A DNA stretch of 41,324 nt from Isochrysis galbana. Taxonomy: Eukaryota > Haptophyta > Isochrysidales > Isochrysidaceae. A program made the position numbers and the translations under genes. Shown in pieces: positions 26,297 through 37,042 of the stretch. Position 1 is the first letter of the stretch, and every line of letters starts with the position of its first letter. Location of the stretch: assembly GCA_018136815.1 (NCBI GenBank), contig CM030931.1, positions 7,588,488 to 7,629,811 of the forward strand, in the 5' to 3' direction. The notes beneath the pieces are model-generated. The model was given only the letters and a program-made list of their open reading frames with translations, did not search any database and was not told the DNA's origin.

Positions 26297-28039
26297 TTAC
26301 TGTAGGAGCTGGCAGGATTGAGGACTCGGCAATGCGGTTGGATCGGGAGCAGCGCAAAGCAAAGCAGTCACCGTTGCTGCGCCGAGCAGAGCGAGGCTGA
26401 TCTCACGTACAAAAGCCGCCACGGCGGTGGTTTGACCCGCGAGGTGTAGATTACGAAGAATCGAACCGAGGAGTTGCTTAACAGCCACCATGCAGATGGA
26501 GATCGTGCGCAGACGATGTGATTGGGGCAAGAGGGCATTCATAAAGCCGCGCGTGAAGGCCATGAGAGACTCAATCATCTCTGCAAGCATTTCAACGTAT
26601 ACCTCTTGATACTGAATGGGGTGCGGAGCGTTATCGGACGCACCGATGCACACTGATTCGCTTTTCGTCCTACTTCCGCTAGAAAGGCCTTCAAGTGGTG
26701 ATGGAGTGCTGAGCTCTGTGTGGAGATCGCGAAAAAGCACGAAGACGCGCATGATGTTCACAAAGAAAATTAGCCTACCCACGCGTTTCACCAAGAGAAA
26801 TGTATTCCATTCGGACCTGCCCAGTCGTACGATCACGCCACCACCAAAGAAACCGACAAGCATGAGCCAAGTCAGCCGAGATGATATGAAACTGACTGGC
26901 GTGGGCTCGTCGTCGGCCTGAGCCATCCAGCCCCAAAGAACCGTACACACACCGAGAATGCAGATAGTAAACCCGAGAACCGCAGCGTTGATGCGAGCGA
27001 GGGGTCCCTCGGTCCACTCGCGCGCGATTACAGCTGGGTCAATGAGCTTTGCCAAGCCGCCCGACATCCCGTAGGTGTCGAGAGCCAGTCTGAGGTCCCC
27101 CATCGTGTTCTCCCGGGCAACAGTGAGGCGCTTCGCAGCACGCGTCCCCATGAAGGTGGCCCAGGTAACAAAGGCGAACAGCACAGGTCCACGCGACAGA
27201 GTCAGCAACAGGCTCTCTTCCAGAACGTTTGCCATCATCACGCTGCTCATGGTGATAATCAGACCCGTATGGAAGGAATACAGCGCTCGCCAGTATACTT
27301 GTCGTCCTAGCTGATTGGACATCATGAGCCCGTTGACGACTCCCAAGTGTATGCATCGGAGTGAAAACATGAGTAGTTCGGAAGCGGCCTCTTTCTTATA
27401 GCCCTCGACGTCTCGGGCTTTAAAAAAGGCCATGGCTATGAACTTGAGCGTGGCGGTGATAGCAGTCCCACCCAAGACAGGATCCCATCGTTGCTGTCGA
27501 AAAACATGTTGACGACTCCATCGTTGAGTCAAGAGGCCCACAGCGACAGGGATGAAGCAGATCGCATTTGTAATACTTAGCCAGGTAGGCTTCGACAGTT
27601 CGGCAGAGGACTCGAGAAGGACGCCGACACTCATCGAGAGCGTCCTGAGCAGCACCAGCTGGTGCTCAAGGCGCTTCACGTACGGGCAGCTGATCCTGGG
27701 CCTCACCAGGTTTCGACGGAACCAACGCTGCAGCCGGATAACAGCGGCATCCATTCGTGCTCGCATTAGGTGGCGGCGGTATGCCTTCTGCACTATGCTC
27801 GCAGCGAAGATCATGAAGGGACTCGCGACTGCCGACGGTGTCTTGGCAAGTGCAGGCAAGACAGTCACATCGAGCGATTGTGCGAGGATGAGGACCGCGA
27901 GCAGCCAATCCTTCTGGCGCTGTGCGGCTCGGGCGACGTGGACAATCTCGTAGAAAGTCCATCTGCGCCGACCTGCTGGATGGGCCAGCACGCATCCCGG
28001 TAGGACGGCTGACGTGGGTTCAGAAGCTGGAGATCTCAT
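26297..28039 (-). CDS. eight-helix membrane protein with IQ-like motif, hypothetical
   Basis: ATG at 28039 gives 580 residues; a GTG frame further upstream only adds Gly-rich repeat sequence. A leader is followed by a basic amphipathic helix with two IQ-like stretches (SIVQKAYRRHLMRAR, then AAVIRLQRWFRRNLVR), which could bind calmodulin or an EF-hand protein. About eight hydrophobic segments follow, including NAICFIPVAVGLL, GPVLFAFVTWATF, AAVLGFTICILGVCTVLWGW, WLMLVGFFGGGVIVRLG, LIFFVNIMRVFVLF and a C-terminal SLALLGAATVTALLC. This suggests a channel, transporter or receptor-like protein. No family is recognised. The frame ends beside CTACA|GTAAGA, so the annotated stop may be intronic. Confidence 0.65.
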   Translation of the reverse strand: MRSPASEPTSAVLPGCVLAHPAGRRRWTFYEIVHVARAAQRQKDWLLAVLILAQSLDVTVLPALAKTPSAVASPFMIFAASIVQKAYRRHLMRARMDAAVIRLQRWFRRNLVRPRISCPYVKRLEHQLVLLRTLSMSVGVLLESSAELSKPTWLSITNAICFIPVAVGLLTQRWSRQHVFRQQRWDPVLGGTAITATLKFIAMAFFKARDVEGYKKEAASELLMFSLRCIHLGVVNGLMMSNQLGRQVYWRALYSFHTGLIITMSSVMMANVLEESLLLTLSRGPVLFAFVTWATFMGTRAAKRLTVARENTMGDLRLALDTYGMSGGLAKLIDPAVIAREWTEGPLARINAAVLGFTICILGVCTVLWGWMAQADDEPTPVSFISSRLTWLMLVGFFGGGVIVRLGRSEWNTFLLVKRVGRLIFFVNIMRVFVLFRDLHTELSTPSPLEGLSSGSRTKSESVCIGASDNAPHPIQYQEVYVEMLAEMIESLMAFTRGFMNALLPQSHRLRTISICMVAVKQLLGSILRNLHLAGQTTAVAAFVREISLALLGAATVTALLCAAPDPTALPSPQSCQLLQ

Positions 28040-28937
28040 CCGCCTCGCTAAAGCCACCGTTCCGTCCTCGTTCAAGTACGAGAGCGCACACGATCGCCCT
28101 GCCCCCAGCTCCCCCACCCCGCCCTCACCCCCCCCACCCCCCACCCCAGCTCTCTCCCCGTCCCGCCCCACCTCCCCCAGCCCTGCCCCCCTTTCTCTCT
28201 CCCCGCCCCGCCCCCCTTCCCCCTCTCCCCAAACCCGTGCTCAACCAACTCTCCCCCCCCCCCCCCACTTTCCCTCCTCATCTTGGGGAGCCATCATCTA
28301 ACCTTAGAGCTCTAGTAGTCAAAGGTCAAAGTGGCTGGGGGGGCTCAGCGCACGCGGGGGCTCAACTCACGAGCACAGCACAGAGGCCTCCAGCGGCTGC
28401 CGTGGGCTTGCCTGTGGGTGCTCTTGGCGGCAGAGGCCATGCGCTTACCCAAGTTGCTTGCCCGGACTCGCCCGGCACTGGTCGCGGCGCCCCCGGCCGC
28501 GATTCTTGGTGTTGGTGTTGGTGGCGCGGAACCAGTGCGTTGGCGTTGGACGCTATCGAAGCGCAAGCAAGATGTGCAGGCCAATTCGCTTGTCGCTTGC
28601 TGCCAAGCAGCATCAGCACGAGGAAGCGGCGGCGTGGTGCGGGGTGGGGGCAGGGCGCACCGCGTATCAGGTGGCGCGCAAGCTCGACGCTAGCGGGAAC
28701 CTGCGCGGGCAATTTCGACTTTCGACGAGGTGACTGGCCGGAGATGTGCGACCCCAGGAGTTAGGGAGCCCGCGAGGGCCGGCGCCCGGCCGGAGGCAAG
28801 GGCCGTCTTAATCTCGTCGAGGAAAGTGAAGGCGTCAGGAGGGGAGACGTCGTCCGGGGTAGGAGTGGGCGCGTCCGGCGTGGGCGGGCGCGCTGGCGTG
28901 GGGGCCGCCGTGGACTTGGTCGCCCCGGCGGGGGCGG
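28040..28937. other. C-rich promoter-side region, no gene
   Basis: 28100-28265 is almost pure C with A, T and G interruptions, giving artificial Pro-rich ORFs. 28310-28937 is GC-rich with no recognised gene. The promoter of the minus-strand membrane protein gene is expected here. Confidence 0.45.
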
Positions 28938-29177
28938 GCGTGCTTGCGACTGGAAGCTGGAAGGGGGGCCATGGCTGTAGCGTTGTGTAGTTGTGTATGA
29001 AAGAGGGGAAGAGCTTGGGCGGTGCGGGGCGCGCGCGGCGGCGAAAGCGGAAAGGGGGAAAGGGGGAGAGCGTTCCCTCCACTGTCCACTGAGGGGTTTT
29101 GTTTTCCCTTTCTTTCCTCCGGTCTATAGCGCCCCCTCGCTGCCCCGTCGCCGTTCACTAGCGCAAAGTATAGCCCG
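28938..29177 (+). repeat. dispersed repeat R1, copy 2
   Basis: It matches 14443-14664 over its whole length, from GCGTGCTTGCGACTGGAAG to TTCACTAGCG. Both copies are in the same orientation. Confidence 0.85.
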
Positions 29178-29613
29178 CTGATGATGCTCCGTTGGTGTTC
29201 ACTTTCTAAAGCTCGCTGTCTAAGATGTTGCTAAACTTTCTGCTTCAAGTTTGTAACTTTATAGTCTTGCATCTCAGACGAGATTCATACTCGCTCTCTT
29301 ATACTCTAAGCTAACGCAGCAGGCGACACTACTTTTTATTTGGGCATCATTGTGGAAGTATTGTACAATATTGTGAGAAGAGATCACAGAGTTGATCAGG
29401 GACTGGAAGGGGGGGGCCATGGCTGTAGGGTTGTGTGTGAGAGAGGGGAAGAGCTTGGGCGTGAGAGAGTGGGAGGAGAGGTATTTGGTATTTCACAAAG
29501 TAGGAGAAGTACAAGACATCCGTGTATTGTGTCTCTTCCTCTCTGTTACGAAATCTCGCGGAAACGAATCTTTTCCCTCCTTCCTCCGTCTCACAGCTCT
29601 CCACTACTTTTAT
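29178..29613 (+). other. upstream region of the phosphofructokinase gene with partial R1 copy
   Basis: GGACTGGAAGGGGGGGGCC to GAGGGGAAGAGCTTGGGCG at 29396-29460 repeats the first part of R1. The remainder holds no recognised gene and probably contains promoter sequence. Confidence 0.5.
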
Positions 29614-29702
29614 GCTCCCGCTCTCTCTCTCTCTCTCCCCCTCGCTCCCTCCCTCCCTCCCCCCCCCCCCCCTCTCTCTCTCCCCCCCCCCCCCCCCCCC
29701 CC

Positions 29703-29735
<33 letters not shown>

Positions 29736-29812
29736 GCTCTCTCTCTCTCTCTCGCTCTCGCTCTCTCTCTCTCGCTCTCTCTCGCTCTCTCTCTTCTCTC
29801 TCTCTCACGGTC
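29614..29812 (+). repeat. (CT)n microsatellite upstream of phosphofructokinase
   Basis: Long CT and C runs, with perfect CT stretches near 29707-29755, about 110 bases before the start codon. It may lie in the promoter or 5' untranslated region. Confidence 0.95.
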
Positions 29813-29919
29813 TACCCCCTCCCGGCGCGCACCCCCCCCCGCCCCTCCCCCTCCAGCCCTGGGCCCTCTCCCCTCTCCCCCCTCTCCTCACTCCGAACGA
29901 CTTGCCCCATCCCTCTCCA

Positions 29920-32428
29920 ATGTCCGTCTCTGCATCCCTCGCCTCACGTGCCTCGCTCCTCTCCGCCGCCCTCGGCCTCGGCCTCGGTGTCGGCCTCTCC
30001 TACCTCTATGCTCGGCTGAAAAAGTCAAAGAAGTCGCGCTTCTCCAACCCGAACTGGGGGCTGATACGAGTGCGCGGGATCGAGCTCGCGAAGCAGGAGT
30101 CGGAGGAAGCAGCAAAACAGGCCGCTCAGGCCGCCGCTCAGGCCGCCGCTGCGCGAGCCGCCGCCAAGGCGGCGGGAGAGAGCACACCCTCTAACTCGAT
30201 TCCGATCTCGGAGCTGCCCGATTCCATCATGAAGAAGCACCCAAAGGGGTGCGGGATGGACCTCGTCAAGATCGATGCGCCTGTGAGCTAGCGCCACTGC
30301 TAAGCGAGAATGCCTGCGCGCTGAGTGCTCGCGATGCCGCGTTTGTGAGCCTCCAGACGCGACGAGCTAAGTGAGCCTCGCGACGCAGTGCGACATCTTG
30401 CAGCTGGCCCAATGTAAGCTGGCGGCGCGTGCGGTGTCCATATCAATCGTTCCGCCTCCACCCCTTCAGGTGACGTCAGTCGGAATGTTTCCCGTCTCGA
30501 ATCTGCGCGATTTCTACGAGTCCAAGGGGCGAGAGAACGTCCTAGGTTCAGGCATGATTCATGACTACAACCAAAAGCTCGCGGGCGATGCTCTCATCTA
30601 CGGCGACATTGTGCGAAGCCGCCGCCCTGGTGCACGCAATTTCGACGCATGGCTCACAACTCATCGGCCTTTATGCATGGAGGCTCTGTGACGTATAGCC
30701 ATTGCAAATATCTGAGAACTCAATCTGAGTGGTGCCGCCTCCCCGCGCCAGGTGCGAAAGCCTGGTATGGTTCCCTTCTCTCGGGCGTACCTGCGCGCCG
30801 GTCCGCGTAAAACACTGTACTTCAACCCCCAAGAGGTGAAGGCCGCCATCGTAACGTGTGGCGGTCTCTGCCCCGGTCTTAATAACATCATCAAGGACGT
30901 CACACTCTCGTTGCTCAACTTGTACGGAGCTTCCGCCGTCTATGGCATCGTCGGCGGCTACCGCGGGTTCGATGGCGAGCCAGTTCTTCTCACACGTGAA
31001 CGGGTGTCGGAAGCCCACCTCAGCGGTGGGACCATCCTAGGTTCCTCTCGTGGCGGCTTTGATCTAGAAAAGATTTTTGCCTTCTTGAAGAAATACGGTA
31101 TCTCGCAGGTGATGGATTAGGCCTCGGCTTCAGTGATGCAAGAGGCTATGCGGTGGCCACTTTTCGGTGCACCTCCTCACCATGCAGGGAAGATTACTGC
31201 ATCCATCTTACCATCTCTACCGCCCTCCGCGCTCCTCACAGCTCTACGTGTGCGGAGGCGACGGGACTCATCGTGCTGCAAACAAGATTGGCCTAGAGGC
31301 CCTTGCGCGCAAGCTTAATATTGCTGTCGCCGGTATTCCCAAGACGATTGATAATGACCTTGACCTGATAGATCGCTCCTTCGGCTTCAACTCTGCCGTG
31401 GGCGCCGCCCAGGTGAGTACGGCAATCCCGCCTGCTTGCGCACTCAAAAACCCGCATGCGCTTTACCCTCGTCGCTCACCATCGCTTCAGGATGCGATCA
31501 TTTCCGCCAAGACGGAAGCTAAATGCAACTTGCCGAATGGGATCGGCATTGTCAAGCTCATGGGCCGTCACGCAGGCTTTGTTGCCGCACATGCCACGCT
31601 TGCGTCAGGCATGGTAGATCTGTGCTTGGTGCCCGAGGTGCCCGTGGTTCTCCGAGGAACGTGAGTCCAACCTAGCCGATCCCATACCCGCCAACGCCAG
31701 TGGCGGGCGGGTTGGATGGATGCGATTGGCAAGCCCCAGCCACCTCACGACTATCTGGCCTCACACAGCCTACAAAGCCTTGCCCATCGGATGTGCAGGT
31801 ATGGATGCCTACCGCATCTCGAGCGTGTACTGAAGGAGAAGGGACACGCCGTCGTCGTTGTGGCAGAAGGCGCGGGCGAGGAGCTCATTGGCGCCGAGGT
31901 CGGCACAGACGCTGGTGGCAACAAGAAGCTGCCCGAGATTGGGCCGTTCTTCAAGCAGGCAGTCTCTGATTACTTCGCTGAGAAGGGCACTGAGGTGACG
32001 ATTAAGTACATTGACCCCAGGTCCGGCATCAGCCACATCCTCAGAGTCCAACCACACCCCATTGGCCGCCTGCGACTTCCCAGCAGTTGATGGTCCATGC
32101 ACGTTCTCATGACCGCCCCCGTGTGACTGCGCATAGCTACATGATCCGCTCCGTCCCCGCCAACTCGTCGGACGCCATCTTTTGCACACTCCTTGCCCAA
32201 AACGCTGTTCATGGCGCCATGGCGGGGTACACGTGCTTCACCACCGGCCTCGTGTGCAATCGCACCGTCTACATCCCCATCCCGGCCATCGTAGAGAATT
32301 CACCTCGCATGATGGATCGCAGCGGGCGCACCTGGGAGCGCATCGTCACGGTCACCGGCCAGCCAAACGCTCCGTGCGACAAACCCGCCGTGTCGGAAAA
32401 TGCTATCCAACCCGCCACCATTTTCTGA
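29920..32428 (+). CDS. PFK: 6-phosphofructokinase, plant-type, seven exons
   Basis: It phosphorylates fructose 6-phosphate in glycolysis. Exons inferred from GT-AG sites with phase intact: 29920-30282, 30470-30610, 30752-31108, 31242-31412, 31491-31660, 31799-32020 and 32137-32428, giving 571 residues. The N terminus has a hydrophobic Ala/Gly/Leu helix (about 11-30), a KKSKK patch and an Ala-rich helix (about 55-90) before the enzyme. Motifs in order: GGLCPGLN (about 205), GGYRGF, GGDGT (about 292), PKTIDND (about 320), MGRHAGF (about 368) and AEGAGEE (about 423). GGDGT rather than GGDDS points to ATP rather than pyrophosphate as donor, as in plant ATP-PFKs with the same PKTIDND lysine. The donor at 32021, GTCCGG, is weak. 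The hydrophobic leader suggests organelle import or a membrane anchor. Confidence 0.92.
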
Positions 32429-33319
32429 ATTGTCATGAACAACGCCGGCGCGAGAACGGGCGCCCCTCTAGAAGCTGCCTACAGACGCCGGCGAGGAGCT
32501 CATACTTTGCGGGGTTGCGTCACAGGCGTTCCCTGCACCTTGGGACTAGGGCAATGCGCAACGTTGAGAACGGGCTTCTGCAATGTTTCAGCACGTGGAA
32601 TGTGTTGTGTGCCGGCTTCGGCACGCCCGTCGTAGGCACGCACACTTGGTCTCACTCAATCACCTCTCATGGATGAGCGCCTTGCCGCCGGCTTACAGCG
32701 TCACAACACAAGCTTAGGACGGGCACTACCCTCACTTCTCTCTCGAGCCATTGTCAAACTGCCAATCTAATCGGCTTGAGTGCAGACCATGAAGATGCGA
32801 TGCTGTATATGGCGCGGCAGTCGGGCGTCACGAATTCGTGCTTCCCTGGGCGACGTGCTTGTACTCTCTAAACACGAGAAGTGGATTGAGAATCTCGCCG
32901 CCTTCTAGGGCCGCATGCGATTCTTCGGACCCTGCACAATCATCGCTACTGGTACTTTTCTATTGTTTCGTGTTGGGAGTGAGGGATGTTGATCGATTCT
33001 TACTGCCGAAAAATCTACTTAGGTCTTGTTGCGTTGGGGGGAGCGCGCGAACACCCTCCATGACTCACGACACGCTCTATTCTTAGAACGTGTCTCCCCT
33101 CCCGGCGCCCCGCCCTTCCCTCTCTTCCCTCTCTCCACGCCCGCATGCAGCCGAGATCCCTCCCTTGCGCTTTCCCTTGTAACCCCGGTCTTCCCCTTGT
33201 TTCCTTGGCCAGCGGGGTCGGGGGTCTTCCCGCGCCCCGCCCCCTCCCCGACCCGCCAGTGCCCCGTTCCCTTCGTCCATATCTTCTATCCTTTCCCTGT
33301 TCCTATTGTTTTTCCGCCC
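32429..33319. other. intergenic between phosphofructokinase and the retroelement
   Basis: The 3' flank of PFK, then a C/T-rich stretch at 33095-33320. No gene recognised. The last bases adjoin the first codons of the pol fragment. Confidence 0.4.
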
Positions 33320-34990
33320 CCGGCTAGACCTAGTTCTCGAGCGGCTAGAGTGGGCCGGCCTGACCTGCAAGACGTCCAAGTGTGTCTTCTTTGCCACCTC
33401 TACGGAGTACCTCGGTCACGTTGTCTCGAGGGAAGGTCTCAAGATGGACCCGAAGAAGGTCGCAGCTGTCGCCGACATCGACCCGTCGTCCATCAACTCC
33501 TTGGAAGCGGTTCGATCTTTCCTCGGCCTTTGCTCCTACTATCATCGATTCATTCGCCAATTCGCCGCTAAGGCTGCTCCTCTCACCGCTCTCACGCGGA
33601 AGGGCTGCGACGTGGCAAGGGAGTCCCAGTCCGAGGAGTGTCGCCGAGCTATCCAAGAGCTCAAGACAGCGATCACTTCGGAGCCCGTCTTGACTCCACC
33701 CAGGGATGATCGTCCCTTCATCGTCAAGACCGATGGGGCTAGCAAGTTGGGTATCGCCGGCATCCTCTCGCAGCTAGGAGACGATAACCGTGAACGAGTC
33801 GTTGGGTACTACGCTCGCAGTCTCACCTCGGCCGAACGCCATTGGACGGTGACCGAGATTGAACTCTTGGCTGCCCTGGAATCAATCCGAAATTGGCGAC
33901 CCTACCTTTGGGGGCGTCGGTTCAAGTTAGTCGTCGACCACTCCGCGCTGCGATGGCTGATGGCTGCATACCATGAAGGATCAAGTAGCCGGTGGGCCAG
34001 CCTCTCGGCTGACTCGGTGGGCTCTCAAATTGGCTGAGTACCGGTTCGATGTCGAACATAAACCAGGAGCTGTTCATCAGGATGCTGACGGGCTGTCCCG
34101 GCTAGCATCCCTGGAGCCGGAACACGAAGACGAACCACTCGCCGGCCCAGCGCCGCTAGCGGTACGTGAGCCTGTCTCAGAGTCTCTAGCCGAGCATGAA
34201 CGGTCCCATCCGGTGGCTGCCATCACGCGCTCCGTAGCTACGGCGCGAGGGCTTCAAGCCTTGGACCGATCTCGTCGTCGAGCCTCCGATTCCGGGCCCG
34301 CCATCCAGTCCAGTTATTTGGCTCCGGGTACGCCGACTTCCGAAGAGATGAAAGCGGCCCTGGCGGAAGATCCGTTCGTAGAGCCACTCCTAGGCTCAGG
34401 AGAGACGGTCAATCACGAGCCATCAGGCCGAGGGTCGCCTCCGCCGGCCGCCGCCTCAGGCCCCATTGCCGAAGATGATTCGTGTTCCAGTTCTGTCGCT
34501 CCCGCTCCCGCTCCCGCTGAGCAATCCAAGATGTTTCGCCGTTTCGTCGTTCACGATGGGCTCGTCTACTATCGCACCGTTCCTGACTCCACCGACCCGG
34601 ACTCGCTAGTGCTCTATGTTCCGCCCTCCTTGCGGTCTCGCTACCTTTTCGCCTACCACGATCGCTCCGGTCACCTTGGAGTTTCTCGTATGTCTGGTCT
34701 TCTTCGTACTCGGGTCTACTGGCCTGGCATGTCTTCCGACGTTGCATCCTACGTCCGGGAATGCCACGAGTGCACCCTCGCCAAGCCGCTACCTAGGGCT
34801 CTAGCGTCGCCCTCCGGTCTCTCCGTGGGTACCTACCCCTTTGATGTGGTCTACTGCGACGTGCTCTCGCTGGCTCCCACTCACAACTTCGTGCCTGGAG
34901 TCTCGGGTTACGACAAGCTGGTCGTCTTCATCGACTCGCTCACTCGATGGATTGAGGCTGAACTAGGAGCGCCTCGCCGCCCCACAGCCC
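33320..34990 (+). pseudogene. Ty3/gypsy retrotransposon pol fragment (RT end, RNase H, partial integrase)
   Basis: The first frame (to about 33985) starts with the end of a reverse transcriptase: LVLERLEWAGLTCKTSKCVF, YLGHVVSREGLKM, SFLGLCSYYHRFI. RNase H follows: FIVKTDGASKLGIAGILSQL, then VVDHSALRWLM. It then shifts to a second frame at about 33975-33995 with SRLTRWALKLAEYRFDVEHK and ADGLSRL. Integrase follows: an HHCC finger (HDRSGH...CHEC near 34650-34770) and the first catalytic aspartate in VVYCDVLSL. The sequence degrades after RWIEAE, so the later aspartate and the glutamate are missing. The main RT domain with YxDD, gag, protease and LTRs are absent. This is a dead Metaviridae-type copy. 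Confidence 0.9.
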
Positions 34991-36210
34991 TTCTTTCGCC
35001 GTTCGTTCCCCCGTCCAGACACCCAAATGGGGTTGCCCGACCCAGTCCAGAATTTCATTCACCCGACTCCCGGTGGGGAGGAGGGCCAAAGCGCCGCGCT
35101 AGCCGCCGGTGCTGCTCGCGACGGAGTGGCTCAGAGCCCTCCGGTAGCGCTCGATTCGACAAAGAGGGATGTGAGAAAAAGACGAAGAAGATGAAAACTC
35201 AGCCCGCGTAGCTGGGGGTGTTGGGAGTGGGGGAGCGTGATTAGCTTTGTAATAATAATATTAGCTTTGTAATTGTAATAATAATAACCAAAAAGAAAAC
35301 AAATAGCCTGGCCCTCTTTTGACGGAACGCGACTTGAGAGTCGTTGTCAGCACGTTGCGCATGGCACCGCGCCCACGGCCGCGACCTCGAGGCATGTCGG
35401 GAGATCGGAGGTGGCTGGGCCGCAATGAGTCGGGCGTCGGGGGGGGGGGTCAAAAATCGGAAACGACGGCCAATACAAAAATAGAACGTAAGTATAACCT
35501 CGCATATAAGTATCTAGTAGTGCATTAGATTACTCGAAAACGACATTACTGATGTTATAGGAGGTCTGAGAGAGTGATTACTCGGGTCAAAGGGTCACCA
35601 TATGCCGCAATACTTGCATTTCTTGGTAATCAGAAGTAATCTCAGTATTGAGTATTGTAGATGAGCCTTGCGCTAGCTAGCCTCGTCTCCATTCTCCGAC
35701 GCCACGCGTCACGATCCTCCGACCTTCAGTCTACCTCATCGCTCGTAGCGCTCGATGGCCGACACCCTCAGACCCGACTCTTACTATGATCTGTCAGACA
35801 TCTTCCCGCCAACAACAATCAACGACCCCTCTACGACCGCGTCAGCTGCCGGCTCGATCGAACGGCCCTCTGCCTATGAGCCTATAGTCATCGCGTGTTC
35901 GACAATGTGTTGCACCTTCACCTTCTGAATCCGCCTAGCTAGAGTATGGAGATACTTTGGATACTGGATTCGACACCCCCCGACCCACGCGAGTCATTTA
36001 TAGGGTGATCAAGCCCACAACAAACAAGCACGAAAGGACGCGACGAACAGAGACGAAGACGAGCAGACCGAACAGCACGTCAAGCAATCAAGCTCTAAAA
36101 AAATGAGAAGATTCGGGGCTAACACCTACCTACTACTGTCTACTGTCTAGATGTCTAGATATCTTTCACCTTTCTGCCGACACCGCCCGCTACATCTTAC
36201 ATCCTTTCGC
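34991..36210. other. noncoding, includes the third R2 copy
   Basis: Up to 35211 the gypsy frame stays open but without similarity to integrase. CCTGGCCCTCTTTTGACGGA at about 35310 belongs to repeat R2 (see 19009 and 19335). TTAGCTTTGTAATAATAATA is duplicated near 35240-35280. No gene is recognised from 35350 to 36210. Confidence 0.45.
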
Positions 36211-36345
36211 ACCCCCCCCTCCCCTCCCCCCCCTTTCCTTATTCTTTGGTTTCTTTCCGGGGTCCGGCCCAGGGCCCAGGTGCACTACCTTGGGCTTGGT
36301 TCAGAGTGTGGGGTCCGGACAGGCCTTTTGGCTTTTGATTGGGCC
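36211..36345 (-). repeat. LINE 3'-UTR-like dispersed repeat, copy B
   Basis: On the minus strand CCAAAAGGCCTGTCCGGACC, CCCAAGGTAGTGCACCTGGG and a purine-rich run align with 21615-21860 (minus) and 13090-13170 (plus). Confidence 0.55.
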
Positions 36346-37042
36346 AATCAGCTCATAACATTGTTCTCACAAACAAGCGTCCCCGTTTGGAGCATGTTAA
36401 GTAAGAGTAAGAGAACACAAACCAAGCAAGAGAGTGTCCTAAGTCCTAAGATCAGCCTCCTATCACAAGCTCAGACACGGCACACCACATTTCAGGTCAA
36501 CAATAAGCACGAGCGCCACTCTTGCAACCACAAGTATTAGCGTAACCACCAATGGAGCGAAATCAGACATGGAAGAACATAGCACAAGCCGCCACGACGA
36601 AGAGCAAGAGCAAGAAGACAGAAGACCCGGCTACGTTGTGCCGAGCGGCGCAAGATAAGTCTACAAGTGTCAGACGTAGAACCGCGGCGCGAGGTGCCGA
36701 GAGTCATGAGCGTGGACATGTGCGAGAACTTGCCGCTAGCAAGGGCGCATGCAAGTATGAGTGGACACCCCTATATTTATTTAGATTTAGAAGGAGGCCT
36801 TACCGAGCTCGAGTATGGAGCGCCGCCAGCCCTTGTCCCTTGTGCGATGAGTGAGACCTACTTGTTCTTGTGAGCTGAACCCGCCGCCATATGTCGAAGA
36901 TGGCAAGGGTACAATGCGGCATGGGTCCTGGAGGATGGAATGCACGCAAGATGACGCAGCGGGTGCGTCAAAGGGCGGAGAGTGGGGGGCCAACCGCGGC
37001 CCCGAGTTAGAGAGAACATCATGGGTTGCGCATGCCGTTGTC
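36346..37042. other. unassigned spacer
   Basis: No gene recognised. It contains AG-rich stretches near 36400 and 36600. The 3' untranslated region of the methyltransferase gene should lie at the right end. Confidence 0.4.

Noticed and set aside
28072-28301. Pro/Ser-rich ORF in the C-rich block
   Set aside because: Simple-sequence composition with no start context or domain; probably promoter-side sequence.
33973-35211. Intact integrase of the gypsy element
   Set aside because: After the first catalytic aspartate region the sequence no longer resembles an integrase core, and the remaining acidic residues cannot be located.
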